Counted from the first letter of the stretch, positions 1 through 12,044 are shown. The stretch is DNA of 64,000 nucleotides from Trichaptum fuscoviolaceum (GCA_910574455.1 CAJSYZ010000005.1:186001-250000), one strand, 5' to 3'. Notes: generated by a model not told the origin, from the sequence alone. Translations and numbers: made by a program.

Positions 1-657
1 TGTCGGCGAGCCAGCGTAGATACCCAACGATAGACCTGATGTAACGTAAATTTGATTATAAGGAGTACTAATTTGTCATCGGAGCCGGCAGTCTGATGTC
101 ATTTGTAACTAAATATAAACTATATATGGCCTAGAATTCATGATCAGGGCCCATCATTCATTGGCATCGCTGTCATGACGTGGTGCCTTGTATCTAAAGA
201 TAGCTCCCAGCATCACTATCATGCATTATCATCGACACATTACGGTGTCATCGCTACCATGCTGTTAGACATTACAATGAAAGCTAGAGTATGTAAACTA
301 CATAATCCCATTAACTGCGGCAGAATTAATTACATAGGTCACCATAATGACAGCATATATACTAAATTTTAGTCACTATATGCGCAATACAAACACTGAA
401 ATCCGGTACAAACCCTAACAGGCTGCTAAGCCATGTATTGCATTCTACGGAATAAAAGAGCCATAATGCTGATTGCCTAAGATAGTAGCTGTAATCATGG
501 CACACTTTGTATTGAATTTTACGTGCCTGATAAGGTCAATATATTTGATACTGGAACCCGAGATACATTAGGGACGATTTTACCTGTTATATTGTATGTT
601 ATCGTATGTATTCATATTATCATTTTAAAAACTTTTTCCTGATGTACCCTATACTCG
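1..657. other. AT-rich intergenic stretch
   Basis: No convincing coding exon, RNA gene or repeat was seen. The short reading frames here show no family resemblance. The 5' part expected for the truncated gene that follows (658-1449) is not present, so a breakpoint probably lies near 600-660. Confidence 0.4.
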
Positions 658-1449
658 ATGACCAGTCGTAAAACGTTTGACCTCAGTCCTCTAATAAAAG
701 ATTCTCGGAGGTCGGAACATCTGAGATCGTTGAATGTACGAAGAGCAACTTTCACCAACGTAGCCCCAGAGAACTTGAAAGCAATGCAACTTGAAGGGCC
801 ATGCTTCACACGCTTGAGTAACGTGAAGATCACAATTTCCTTCGGGTCGGAACACGACTTTGCGATCTTGCACGTCCTGTCTAAACAACCAAATGCTCAC
901 CTCAAATCGTTGGGCATCGTATATGAATACGGGTTAACTTATCCTTACGAAAGATTTATGCGAGATTTTACCGATGCACAGTGTGCGGCACTTTTCGGGA
1001 AGCTGAGTGCGCTGCGCATTGAGATTGAGCTTGGATCGAGCCAATGGTTGAAATGGATTGGCCCATTTTGTCCTGGTCTACAATCCTTGACGCTCTCGAC
1101 AACAGCATCGCCGGAACCGAGCCCTGGAATACTGTACCAGCTACCCACTGCTATTCAACACCTAGACCTACGGCTCACGTCCTCGGAAGGAGTTCAGCGG
1201 ACGGATGTCGAGAAAATCAATATATGGATGATGTACCTTCGAGAGGTCTCCTCCTCCAGGCACTTTTCACGACTTAAATCGCTCACATTCTCTCTATCGA
1301 GGGAGTTCATCCAATACTTGGAGAGTGGTGGGAAATATTCTCAACAGGAAGCGCAAAAAGTTCGCAACGAAATGCGAGTCTTCGAGAAGGAGATGGAAGG
1401 TCTTTGTCGAGGTGCTGGGGTCGAGTATAATATCAATTTGGTGAGCTAA
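658..1449 (+). pseudogene. 5'-truncated copy of the QPFID (F-box-like) gene family
   Basis: This 263-residue frame corresponds to the C-terminal half of the gene family seen complete at 50699-52342. Family landmarks are LRSLNVRRATFT near residue 23, SQWLKWIGPFCPGLQSLTL near residue 127 and a terminal block ending in CRGAGVEYNI. The family N-terminus, with the QPFID motif and the LHDVPC-like segment, is absent upstream, and the sequence before 658 is AT-rich non-coding DNA. The first ATG is therefore simply the first methionine in the surviving frame. The C-terminal half has the irregular leucine-rich spacing common in fungal F-box-type proteins, but I cannot name a function. It is probably a relic, although a short transcript cannot be excluded. 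Confidence 0.7.
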
Positions 1450-2009
1450 CTCGGGGCCATACTAAAATATAAGCTATAAGAGCCATTGTTATTGTTCAAT
1501 TTAGACTGAAGAAGTTATATATGTTATACCGGTACTCACTTTTAAGAATGGTTGTCTTCTCGGGATTGATGTGTCTAAGGATCGCAGGTAGCAGATAAAT
1601 ATCTGACGTGTACAGTAAAGTGCAAGTCGGGAGATTGGTTACTACGTGACCCATACTATCATTGATGCAGGGAATGTTTGCAATAAATATCAATAATTAA
1701 TCAAATAATGAGCAGGTACAGGCAGATGTATGAGATGATCGTTATTGCAAATTTCTCCTATTTCGTTCTGAGACCGTGTAGTTATTAAGTCTTGAAGTTG
1801 TTAATGTGGTCGATGATCACAAGAAATGCGTCACGCGACGCGTTTGTGTTGAACTGGTTGTCACGTGAACTTGAACGCGACAGCCTGCCAGTGAGGATTC
1901 AAGCGGCGCGTCGCGGTGCACCACTCACCACACGCGCGATATCTTCCTCCTTTCGCGTCCATACCACTTCACTTACCTCTCATTACCAACAACCCGCTAG
2001 ACATCTTAA
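1450..2009. other. Intergenic, promoter side of the 2010 gene
   Basis: No coding exon recognised. The last 150 bases (about 1880-2005) are pyrimidine-rich with short CT runs just before the ATG, as is usual for basidiomycete promoters and 5' leaders. Confidence 0.35.
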
Positions 2010-2798
2010 ATGAAGTCAAATAACAATCAGCCGTTCATCGACTCTCGTGCTTACAATAAGGCAAACTCCACTTATGTTTCGTTCCCATCGCAGACCGACG
2101 CCATGCTCGCAAGCCTCCAGCTCTTCCACGACGTGCCGTGTCGTGTCATGAACCTCATCTTCTCCGTAGTCACTCATCCTGACTTTGATTCCAGACAGGC
2201 GGCGCTTCGCAACTCGATGGATGTTATTAACGTTGTGGGAGAGAGTCAGCTGAAGGACAGGATGGATCCCGACGATCTAGCTCTCTTATCTTCTGTCTTT
2301 TCCTCACATCCCAATCCCGGCCTCGATTTGACAGTATATGCTATTTCTAACGACGACTTGGAACGAATCGACTCCTCATTCCATGGCGTGCGCACGCTGT
2401 ACGTTGGTGGGTCAGGCCTGTGGAGCATGACGGCATGGATGGAATTAACCGCGCCGCATTGCTCTAATCTGAAGGCTCTCATTCTCTCGATAGGGATATA
2501 CGAAAAGAGCGACTTTCTGGACTTTATACCCAGCACAGTTCAGAGCCTGAGCATTCGCCTTTATATGCCTTGGCCATGGCATGCGGAGTATTACAAAAAA
2601 ACTGTAATTTTGGGGAAAAGCCTTCAAAGTTTGCTTCCCTTTGAACGCCTCTCGGAACTAAAATCATTGTGCATTTCTTTCTCTGAAGATTGTATACAAT
2701 CCAAATACAACTCAGATGATGGAGATAGCTGTAAGTTGCACGCTGTGGTTCGGGAATTCGACAAGGGGACGAGGGACATTTGCGCAGCTGCTCTATGA
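2010..2798 (+). CDS. QPFID-family protein with an internal deletion
   Basis: The 262-residue frame starts with the family signature (NNQPFIDSRAYNKANSTYV) and runs through SLQLFHDVPCRVMNLIFSVV. Directly after the LKDRM segment (near residue 85) it jumps to sequence (DPDDLALLSSVFSSHPNPG) that matches the region after residue about 350 of the full-length relative at 50699-52342. About 265 central residues are missing, including the LVHRTWT...ALGR block, yet the frame is kept to the stop. The jump has no GT...AG signals, so it is a genomic deletion. The C-terminal part retains the PHCSNLKAL and IPSTVQSLSIRL blocks. It may still be expressed as a short protein, or be a fortuitously open relic. Function unknown. 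Confidence 0.65.
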   Translation: MKSNNNQPFIDSRAYNKANSTYVSFPSQTDAMLASLQLFHDVPCRVMNLIFSVVTHPDFDSRQAALRNSMDVINVVGESQLKDRMDPDDLALLSSVFSSHPNPGLDLTVYAISNDDLERIDSSFHGVRTLYVGGSGLWSMTAWMELTAPHCSNLKALILSIGIYEKSDFLDFIPSTVQSLSIRLYMPWPWHAEYYKKTVILGKSLQSLLPFERLSELKSLCISFSEDCIQSKYNSDDGDSCKLHAVVREFDKGTRDICAAAL

Positions 2799-3508
2799 TC
2801 TCAGAATCTTGTCCAAAGAAAAAATTAAACTACCATATAATCTCCGCCTTATATTTATACAATCTAAAATCTATGAAGGCTGCTTATTACATATATGTAT
2901 CAACGTGTGTTTTGACCTCATTGACCTCAATATCTCTTGAGTTCTATATCGAATTGTGACACAAGGTAAATATTTTCATTGACAGTCGCAATTGGCTCTT
3001 AGACTGCAGAAGGGGTTCGATTGAAGGATAGGGTGGCTAACTTGGACTCCGCACCACACTACATCTATGCATACCAGAGATTATCTACATAGTATTAAAG
3101 GTGATATTAACTCGATATAAAGGATAGAGGTTCGAGCGAGAAAGACTCTGGCCAGGAGTCAGTCTTCTACCCAAAACCACTACGAAGAAATACCACTTGA
3201 AGCGCCGCGGAAGCCTGAGCAAACGACGCGCGTCAAGTTGCGTCGTGCCTCTTCATCATCGACCAATACAACAAGACTCCTTCGAGCCTAATACGGTGGC
3301 CACTCACGATGAAGACCGCGAATATTTTGCAATAGTTTGTCAAAAACAGAGCGGGAGCGCAAGAACGAGCCCTTCAACTTAGCGCATCGAAAATCACGGG
3401 GGAATATGTCATTGATGGAATTACAGGCGTCGGCGTCGATGAAGGACACGCAGGTGAGACTAGGGGTGAGACTAGGAAAGGAGAGAATAAGGAAGGCAAG
3501 GGTGATGA
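2799..3508. other. Intergenic stretch with a possible orphan exon
   Basis: Mostly non-coding. Between about 3180 and 3451 there is codon-like sequence ending at a GT donor (cacgcag|gtgagac), but no frame is free of stops and I do not recognise the product. The large KDZ element begins just downstream, so this could be a decayed exon. The 7-bp target duplication GTGTTTG occupies 3509-3515. Confidence 0.3.
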
Positions 3509-3515
3509 GTGTTTG

Positions 3516-3770
3516 CGATCTCCACAGCTCATAAGTTGTATCGTAATCTGTCATTACAGTGTATCCGATTCATTTCCTTATTTGGACTTGTATCCGTTTC
3601 CGTGTATCCGTTTCTTCCTGTATCCGATTCATTTCTATATTTGAACTTGAAGCCAATTCCTTGTATCCGATTCTTCCCGTATTTGGCAGTTGTGGCGAGA
3701 ATAATTTCGTTTCCCTATATGGCAGTTGTATCCGTTACAACCTCCTTTAAGAATGTGTGACATGTCCTTA
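3516..3770. repeat. Left (type A) terminus and subterminal TATCCG repeats of the KDZ element
   Basis: After the terminal CGATCTCCA come the shared inverted block and then at least six copies of a TGTATCCG(A/T)TTC-like motif between 3558 and 3745. The same motif recurs at the opposite end of the element, so these are candidate transposase binding sites. Confidence 0.75.
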
Positions 3771-4172
3771 TGCATGGCGCTTAGCTCACACGCTATCATC
3801 ACGTGTTGACTTAATGTGCACACTTGCGTTGTTCACACGTACTATTAAGCACGTGCACTTTGCGCGCGACACGGAGAGTAAAGTCACGTGCCATCAGCAC
3901 TGAATCGATTTGCGCGTCCGTTGCAAGCATGCGCCGCACGCATGCACACTCAAATAAATTTGATGTTTTATTGGAAATCTCTCTCATATAATGTTTAGAC
4001 TCAGTAAAATTCAGCTCAGAAGATCATGCACAATATTTAAATTAAATTAATGAATTAACTGTAGATTAGAGGTAGACAGACAAAGACAATGAGCGAGACA
4101 ACAAATGAATGGAGACATGTGATTAATAAGTGCCGCCACAGGGATTAAGCGCCGACGCACTGCGACGACAGT
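3771..4172. other. Non-coding stretch inside the KDZ element
   Basis: Lies between the type A terminus and the 3' end of the HMG-box gene. It contains several CACGTG-like and GCGCGC-rich words around 3800-3950 and AT-rich DNA after 3950. No exon recognised. Confidence 0.35.
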
Positions 4173-6806
4173 TTAGCCTACGCAATAATCATATATTAGC
4201 ATGACATTAGAGTTGCCCGTAATAAACTCACCGATGTTGTTTGCGGCTTCACGCCAAGTTGATTCCGTCACAACCCGCGTGCTTCGTCTAGTAGCGGGCG
4301 GTGTCGGTTTAGGCACGGTCTTTTTCAGGGACTTTGCAGGCGGTTTGGTCTTCGTCTTCGTCTTCGTCGCCGCGGGCGGCTTGACTTTCGTAGCTGCATT
4401 CTTTGCAGGGCGGCCTCTATTACTAAATGTATTAAATTCAAATAGAATGCAATAAATTAAATCATACCTCTTTTTCTTCGATGATACGTCGTTCGTTGTC
4501 GATGTAAAGTCGGGTTGAGTCATGGGAGGGCCAAGGTCAAGTGTGGCCACTCGAGACGAAAGCCCAGGCGTGGCTTGCGATGTCGTCGTGCCTGTATAAG
4601 AGAATGTAAGCAAGTGATACAAGATAGAGTAATTAATAACATACCCTCAATGAAATCCGAAGAATCAATGTTCATCTGATCCACATTGTGATCCACATCC
4701 ATTGCAGAAGCAGAAGCAACCCCCGTGATGACTTGAATCCCACCAATGCTTGTGTGCGAGTGCGACTCGACGACAGCATTGTTGGCTACACTTGGGGCTG
4801 GCGGGGCCGCACTTGCGCCCGTAGACAGCACACGGACATCATGGTCTTCGGTTGCGGAAACAGGTGCCTTGTCGAGTTCTATGGGAACGGGAGCTGCGTC
4901 GGAAGCAGGTGCTGTGACTGCGACGGGGACTGCGACTGCGTCAGATGCAGGGACTGCGGAAGCGTCGGCAATAGGGACTGCGTCAGATGCAGCTGCGTCG
5001 GCAACAGGGACTGCAACTGCTGCTGCAAGCTCATCTACTAACACATATTAGAGGTGTTGCGAACAAATGAATATGTTACGAACCTTGGTATAGTTTTGCA
5101 GTTGCGTAGTTTGCCCAAGTATCACCTATGTTGTGCAGCTTGAATACACTTGAGGTGGTATACTCGGCCTCAACAGTACTGACTGCCAAACTATATGATT
5201 GTGTCAGTAGCTGAAGCGACAACGAAACAGACAGCTTACCTGTGGACAATAGGTCCAGTAGGGCCCTTCAGTGCATATTGCAAGTGAATCATCCCCTCAC
5301 CGACTTTTGATCTACCTCGGCCCAACAAGGCGACGGCAATCTTTTGCAAGACATCCGTCAGGTGAGTCTGGTTTCTATTAAGTATTGTTAGCATACAGTA
5401 TCAACGAATATGAGAGTACGTACTCGAAGATCACTTGATCAGGAACATGGTCGTCGAAAAATGCCTTGTTCTCAGCATTTATCGCTGCAGCCTCCACTTC
5501 GTACTCCTTGCGCTTTTCGTCGGACAATCTATTAAACATATCAGATCGAATACGTTGGCGCTCGCTAGCAGTCTTCGAGGGGTCGCCGATGTCCTCCATG
5601 CGGACTGCGAGTACCTCGGCAATTTCGTCTTGATAATCGACACAGAAAACGGCGAACGGTGTCGCCTTCGTGGGTTTCGGTGCTCTACCGAATAGCTCGG
5701 CCAGGACTGCTGCGTCCGCGCTGTTCACATCGATGCCCAGGGAGTCGGTCGATGTCGTGAATATGCCGCGGCGCGCAAGCTTCGTCTTCCGTCGCGCATC
5801 CGACATTGCCTGGTTCCAGAAGTAGCGGTTGAGACGCTGGCAAAAAAGTCATGTCAGTTAAAGGAGATGAATTGACGAAGACAACTCACCTGCGTCAGCT
5901 CGCTCACGTTGTACGATGGGCCCAAATCGTCTGCAAATCGAATCACAAATTCGGTCAGCGCCGTGGCAAAGAACGTGCGGCGAAGGGTATTTTTCCTGCG
6001 CGTTGGGAGCGCTAGGAACGTAGGCACCATCGACTGCAGGAAATCAACCTGCGGGCCAGTAAAGCACATCACTGGGCGCCCAGTCTGGAGAGGTCGGAGA
6101 GGGGCCGGACGCGCCTTCGGCGAGCCATGCAGAGGGGATCTAGCGCGCAAAAGCATGGTGGACAGGTGAATTGCGCGAAGACAAGAAGAAACAAAAAAGG
6201 GGGTGGGGTGGGGGGCGGAGATGGAGGACAGGCTGCTCTACTTACGACTTTTAAATATCTCGAATCCCCCAACCTTCCGTCTATCGGCCCCAGTCCCGGT
6301 AGAACCTCGTACACAGGCATACGCGCCCGCGATGGCTTCAGACGCGCCAGTCATCTGTAATTACCCAAATATTGAATTGTAGTTAAGAAGAAAAAAACCA
6401 AATGACTTAGCCAAGGATTCAAGCTCATCGGACCCCTCGCCTTCGTCACACAACATGCCAGTAAGCGCTATCACTATATTCTAGATAAATCGTGGTTGAG
6501 AGGGAAAAAATACGAATGAATTACCCTATAGTATCAAGCTCATCGGACACCTTGCCTTCGTCACCTAATCTGCCAGTAAGCGCTGCCAGTCGTCTCTCGA
6601 CTAGCTTCCCTAGCTCATCGGATTCTCTTTTTTCCACTAATTTAGCTTGCATGCGATTGCTTTAGCATTCAGGAACTAACTTGGCGTGCACAGCATTGCA
6701 TCGGAAGCATAAAGAATAGAATTGGAGTTAGTTGCGCAATGTTAGACCATTGTCATGAACAGCTTACATTTTCGCCTTCTACTTCGTCTGACATAGACGA
6801 AGACAT
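4173..6806 (-). CDS. HMG-box-like protein with AT-hook, cargo of the KDZ element
   Basis: A multi-exon gene read leftward. The exon 5836-5424 encodes a helix-rich block with an HMG-box pattern: ATPFAVFCVDYQDEIAEVL, then RIRSDMFNRLSDEKRKEYEVEA. It is preceded by a segment at about 6085-5890 (VDFLQSMVPTFLAL...FADDLGPSYNVSELTQ). Downstream exons give a GEGMIHLQYALKGPTGPIV segment, a long Ala/Val/Asp low-complexity stretch (about 5035-4800) and a Lys/Pro-rich basic tail. Removing the intron at about 4470-4422 creates KKRGRPAKN, a textbook AT-hook. Short acidic exons of the form DEG..SDEL (about 6468-6418 and 6585-6534) and an ATG at 6806 suggest the true 5' end; ATGs at 6354 or 6156 are alternatives. 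A role in DNA binding or chromatin is inferred. Exon borders at the 5' side are uncertain. Confidence 0.6.
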
Positions 6807-7300
6807 GTGGCAAGGTGGCAAGACTTAGGTCCCATTGTTTGATAGTGAAGAAAGAATCATTTATTCTTTTTTACGGAGCGAATTAGTGTCACAAAAGTAC
6901 CCGAAATTCAAATTCACTCACCCAATGGTTTCAGAATACATTCATGTACATCGTGTACCTGACAGGATAAATATTTTTAGTGTGCGGTCAAAGAGATAGA
7001 CGTAGACGACTTTACTCAATAAGGTACTGGATAGATCCCGGTGACTTCTTGCCCCGGATTTTTTAACTCTATTGCGAGTTTCGAATTACTCTTTGGCGAT
7101 CATTCATCACAACTAATTGAAAGATTTGACAGCACTGCATTAAGGGTAGTTACTAATTACAGGAAATGGTGCCGAAAATCGAGAAAAGTGGAAGAAATTT
7201 TTGGGAAAGGATCGAAGACGGCGTATTACACGAGGGAAGTACAGTAACGGAAGAGTGTAATTCATCGAGAGAAACTGAAGTGCATTGCATGACATGAATG
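6807..7300. other. Non-coding stretch inside the KDZ element
   Basis: AT-rich, with no frame resembling the neighbouring genes. It probably holds the promoter of the HMG-box gene (reading left) and the 3' end of the gene at 7301-8368. Confidence 0.4.
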
Positions 7301-8368
7301 TCAATCAAGGGTTATTGGGTGCTCAGCGCAATCACCAAGCCCGACATACGGATTAGCTTCGACGTCCGAGTCCGTCAAAGATATCATACTGTCCTCATCC
7401 GACTCGACCTTTGTACCATCGTCAACGGAGACAGCAATGGATGATGTCTCTGCCTTCTTCGTCCCTAGAGCTCCCTCCACCTTGTCCATCTCTTCAGCTG
7501 ACATAGCCGCTTCGTTGATCTCTGACATCGAGTCACCCTCCATATCTGAATCAGACTCGCCATCGTCGTCTGTATCGCTGGTGGATAGACTTTTGCTGCC
7601 TGACTCGTACACATCGAGTGCCGGATAGTAGTCGTCGTCGCTTGTCGTGATGCTGACGTCGCTGACAATGAAGTCGGAGACACCATCATCAAAGCCATCG
7701 TCTGAGCTATCTTCATCATCAGAATGGGGCGGAGAAGACAATGGGGTCAAAGTCGGAGGCTGGCGGCAAGGAGGGAAAGGCAGTGGTGATGTCGCCGCTG
7801 CGCTAGGCAACGAATCCATCAAGTCATTGAGACTTCGCAGCATTTCGGCGCTGGACACCTCCCCGTCCACCTGTTTCGGATTGCCTGCGTAAATCAATAC
7901 GAGCTTCGAAATAAGTTCGCGACGCTCTTGTTGGAGAAGCTGGAATTGAAAGGGTTTTGCCTCTGTCGCAGGCTTGGAATCACACTATACGTCGACGAAG
8001 TCAGATCTTTCGCTTCCGTCACATAGTCAATCAGAACTTACTACAAAGTATATGATACCCAAGTTGGCGAAGCGGATGGCGCCGACTGACACAATGAGGC
8101 TGTGTGAACCGTTGTCACAAGTACATTCGGCGACCTCACGTTCGAAAGAACAACGGAGTAGGTCAAGTATGGGCTCGACCGCGTCGAACGCAGCCATTGC
8201 GATCTCTATACTGCGTCCTTCGCCCGTGAAGCTCACCTCAGGCAAAAGCTGTAGCCCGCGGCGCTGAAGTCGTATAGCACCCACACGCATAGTCCAGAGA
8301 TTCAGACGAGACGGCAGCAAAAAAAAAAGGATAGAGGGAAGGGTGAGCAAAGCGATCTGTCGTGCCAT
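7301..8368 (-). CDS. Small acidic-tailed protein, tandem paralogue 1 (KDZ cargo)
   Basis: Two exons read leftward, 8368-8042 and 7984-7301, joined over a 57-nt GT-AG intron (gtaagt...tatag). Exon 1 has a C.C..G.H.LIVS.GAIRF..LGIIYFV core preceded by an FDAVEPILDLL helix. Exon 2 has FQFQLLQQERRELISKLV and a GE.SSAEMLRSLNDL segment, then a very acidic Ser/Asp tail of more than 100 residues ending at 7301. The next gene (8594-9269) has the same exon pattern and conserved landmarks, so the two are tandem duplicates. I do not recognise the family. The two cysteines plus histidine could bind metal, but this is a guess. It lies between the HMG-box gene and the Spt5-like gene, all on the same strand. 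Confidence 0.6.
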
Positions 8369-8593
8369 TTGTATTATGGCTTACCTCTATTCATTTGCCT
8401 TGTCCAGGGTCGGGCACTTGCTAGGTGACTAAAGAGTTGATTTGGGAATTTCAGAAAATAATTGAGTAGAGATCCGTAGCAACGTACCCATCGCGAAAAA
8501 TTTCCCGGGACATTAAGTATCAAGCTAGAGTAGAAATCCGAGTAAATTCAATTAGAATTGAAGTGAAAAAATAGTAAGCTAGTCTACGAACAT

Positions 8594-9269
8594 CTACTGT
8601 GCCATATCATCATCGAATTCTGATTCGGCTTCATTATAGTCAAGTGAGGTCCAACTTTCATTGTCGCTCACGTCGCCGTCGTAAGCACTTGTCTCAGCTC
8701 CGACCCTTCCGGTATTCTCCGCCATAAGAATGTTAGGGGGATTCGGCGGCATCAACTCGGGCGCGTACCGTCGAGGTTCAGGAGGACCCCCCAACAACGC
8801 AAGCAAATGGTTGAGACGCCCTAACATTTCTGCGTTCGGTAATTCCCCGGGTATCGCTGTGGGGTTCAATTGGTACAATCGAACAAGACCGGCCACAAGA
8901 CGCTGGCGTCTGACCTGCGCAAGCTGGCGAGAAAAGAGTGTTTCGTTTGATGTCAATGGCGAGTCGACCATGCACTGTATATCACGCGTTAATGTCGCAT
9001 ACAATATACTCCTATAATGTACTTACTATCATGTAAAGTAATCCCATTTGACGGAAAGTGACTTCTCCGCTCGACATGATAACGATATGGCGTCCGTTGC
9101 ACGGACAATGGGCCGATTGCGTGTAGAACGCCCTTCGAAATCGATAAAACGTGATCTCGTCCATGAGCGCGTCGAAACACGCGTATGCAATGTAATCATT
9201 CGCGCCGGGTAGGATCCGAATGGCAGGCATAACTTGCAAGACACTGCGCGTTACTGTAATGGATTCCAT
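8594..9269 (-). CDS. Small acidic-tailed protein, tandem paralogue 2 (KDZ cargo)
   Basis: Two exons, 9269-9027 and 8974-8594, with a 52-nt GT-AG intron at the same place as in the gene next door. Exon 1 begins MESITVTRSVLQVMPAI and contains CFDALMDEITF, then HCPCNGRHIVIMSSGEVTF and MGLLYMI. Exon 2 contains FSRQLAQVRRQRLVAGLVRL, GELPNAEMLGRLNHLLALL and a shorter acidic tail. The shared pattern with 7301-8368 is clear at the C-C/H segment, the Q..RR/ER..L helix and the GE...AEML motif. Function unknown. Placement inside the KDZ element suggests either an accessory protein or captured host genes that duplicated. Confidence 0.6.
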
Positions 9270-9484
9270 GTTAATGGTGAGGTGAGGAAGTGTAGAGACT
9301 AAAGGCTTACGGAGAAAGGTCGCGCCCTATACACATTTATGAGTCCCGCGTCGTATCTTGCTTATGGTGGACCCTTGTTTACCAAGACAGTCACCTATTC
9401 AAATGTCAGTGAATGTATTGAACGGCCTCTAATTTCGTAACTTACGTTGTCCTAAACAGCCTCGGCGTTCAGACCTCCACCGCA

Positions 9485-9870
9485 TTACACTGCACTGTTA
9501 CGCAAAGTCGAAACCAGAGGGTCAAGGAGGGGATCAGACGTGTCCTCAGACTGCGTCCGGGTGGCCTCAGCCGCAGGAAGGGGATGGACGCTGTCCTCAG
9601 ACTGCGTCCGGGTGGCCTCAGCCGCAGGAAGGGTTTGCTGAATGGAATAGTTTGTCAATATGAATTGCAACAGATCGCATAGTCAAGATCACTCTCCTTT
9701 CCAGTGCATATACTCTCATACATCTCTTTCTTGTACCTTATGTCGACTCGTGAACTCGCACATGAATCCATCCACTTTACGAGCATCTGCCTATGTCTTA
9801 CAACAACTCGGACATCACTGAGAGAGTTTGCATTTCTTCCTTTGCCGCAAATGTAACAGGCGGAATACAC
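9485..9870 (-). CDS. Possible small gene with a duplicated LPAAEATRTQSED segment
   Basis: Weakly supported. A leftward frame from 9870 (start MYSACYICGKGRNANSLSD, with a CxxC pair) meets a second frame ending at 9485 that holds two copies of LPAAEATRTQSED, encoded by a 53-bp direct repeat at about 9541-9635. Whether the two are joined by an intron is unclear. I do not recognise the product. Confidence 0.3.
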
Positions 9871-10359
9871 CTAGTTTGTGAAAGGTATGCATCAGTCTTT
9901 GAGTCGATCCACACAAAAGGTAGATTGACTTACTAATTTGTAAGTAGAGTTGGCGCTCTGTCATTAAGTTGATGAGTTCAATGTCTTCAGGTCACAAATG
10001 AAATTCCAGAAACAAGAGTGCATTGAGCGTATCTACAACACATACAAGAAATTCTACTAAATATTACAATAATTTACATGCATGAAGTCCAAGATACTAT
10101 GTGATCCACAATGTTCGAATAGTAGAAATGAATGGAATGAAGGAAGGAAGAGGGCAAAGTGTAACGAGGGTGGGGACTGAGACGTCACGGGTAAACGAGT
10201 GACTACGGCGGCGCATATAGACCGAACCGCGTGTGCGGCTTGAGACGCCGAGGAATGCGAGTGGATCAAGGTCCTCGTCCTTGTTTGAAGTGTCGAAACG
10301 TGCATCCAAAACGAATAGGAACGGACGTCGAGCTGCGTCGATCGAAATCCGGCATGAAG
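9871..10359. other. Non-coding stretch between cargo genes
   Basis: Contains a few splice-like signals near 9900 and C/T-rich DNA around 10100-10250, but no exon that I can defend. It includes the 3' flank of the Spt5-like gene. Confidence 0.35.
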
Positions 10360-11539
10360 TCAGTAGTTCGGGTAATAGTCGATGAACTTCAGGAGCTTGG
10401 GATCAGGGTCGAGCTCGTTCTCGGGGAGTCTCGCGATAGATCTCTCCGCGTGCTGCTCCTCGGGTACCTCGACCTTCGTCACTTCATTAACCTTGACGAA
10501 GATTGTCGGTGCTCTCCCTACGAAAGGATCCCGCTTTGCCTTGAATCCAGTGATGACGCCCTTATTGCGGACGATCTCCGTGATCTTGACTAGCTTCTTC
10601 CTGTGCTCACCACGCACTACATACGCCATGCTTTTGCACTTCAGTCCCCTGTATGTAAGGTACCTATTAGGTGTAACTATGCCTGCATATAGTTTGTCCA
10701 TTTAGGACCCTCCAAGCCCATTTTTGGGCGTGCCCATGTAACGGGGCAGTCCCACATCTGGGCGCACCCTAAATGATATAGCTTATGAATAAATATATTT
10801 TATACTATACGTAGCCTAGTTTGGTGACTCTACCTACAAGTCAGGCTATCCCTGGGAAAGTATAGTATCTACTAATACATCATAGGAAATCGAGATTGAA
10901 CATTGCAAGTGACAGGTAGGGTAAGTTCTGGGGCAGGATCCTAGACAGAGCTGCAAATGAGATCTTCCATTGAACTGCACATCCTGAGGATGAACACAGA
11001 CACTCAGCCTACACAAAATGCAAATCTAGAGATGATCTATCATCCAAGGGACATGACATCAGAGGAAGATCAAGAGCTGTATTGAAGAATCCAATTGCTA
11101 TATCAACTTCGAGACCCAAGACTTCGGCCCCATTTGTAAAACCATCTCTCATGTCTTCTCAGAACTGCAATGCTAAACAACCAACACTCTTGTTCCACTT
11201 TGTTGAAACATCCCAATCCTTTGGAAAACATAGGACCTTTGCTTATTATCCCAGTGAACACCTGCACACATCAGACAACTGATATACTTAGTATTCTGGC
11301 CATCAGCCACATTGAGCTCAAGCGGAAGATCAATGGGGTCAGACGAAGAGTGTTTGCCTAGATCCCGGTTGTCATCACCTATTCTTTGCTTCAGTTATGA
11401 GCTTTCCTTTAAGCTATAACTTCCGAAAGCATTAGAGATGAGTAGGCTGCCGTAAAGTAAGACAAACCGTGCATGCTCTTTGCAAGTGTACCATCGAGAA
11501 AGGAGATAGATTGCACCCAGATATTGCCTAGCAAGGGTA

Positions 11540-11895
11540 CCCCAGAGGTAAAGAGGGATCGCCCTTGCGAGGGTGCGCCCAGATGTAAGGGATCGCCCTT
11601 TGAGGGTACACCCAGATGAAAGGGATAGCCCTCGCGAGGGTGCGCCCAGATGGAAGGGACCGCCCTCGCGAGGGTGCGCCCGAAGTAGGCAAGGATGCGC
11701 CCTCGCGAGGGTGAGCCCAGATGAAAGGGATAGCCCTCGCGAGGGTGCGCCCAGATGGAAGGGACCGCCCTCGCGAGGGTGCGCCCGAAGTAGGCAAGGA
11801 TGCGCCCTCGCGAGGATGAGCCCAGATGAAAGGGATCGCCCTCGCGAGGGTACACCCGAGGTAAGCAAGGATGCACCCTCGCGTGGGCCCGCCCG
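11540..11895. repeat. Minisatellite with palindromic CCCTCGCGAGGG core
   Basis: About ten units of roughly 34-37 bp, each with CCCTCGCGAGGG followed by GTGCGCCC-like and GATG-AAGGGA-like words. A higher-order period of about 111 bp (three units) is visible, because the block with AGTAGGCAAGGATGC recurs twice. Open frames across it on both strands are only repeat translations. Confidence 0.85.
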
Positions 11896-12044
11896 GAGGC
11901 CTTTAATAGTTGGAATCCGCATCAGAGAAGCGAAATTTGGAGTGGTGCAGGTTTGGCAAAATTTATGGCTGATCGGGTGGACTTTAAGGCAAAGCAAAGA
12001 ATATCATATACGAAAAAAAAAAGGATACACATAGCGGCGGAGGG

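Noticed and set aside
2010..2798. Internal gap as an intron
   Set aside because: The sequence is contiguous with no intron; the missing 265 residues are absent from the DNA.
11395..11997. Open frames of 89-200 residues on both strands
   Set aside because: They translate the 34-37 bp minisatellite with the CCCTCGCGAGGG core; open frames arise from the repeat period, not from a gene.
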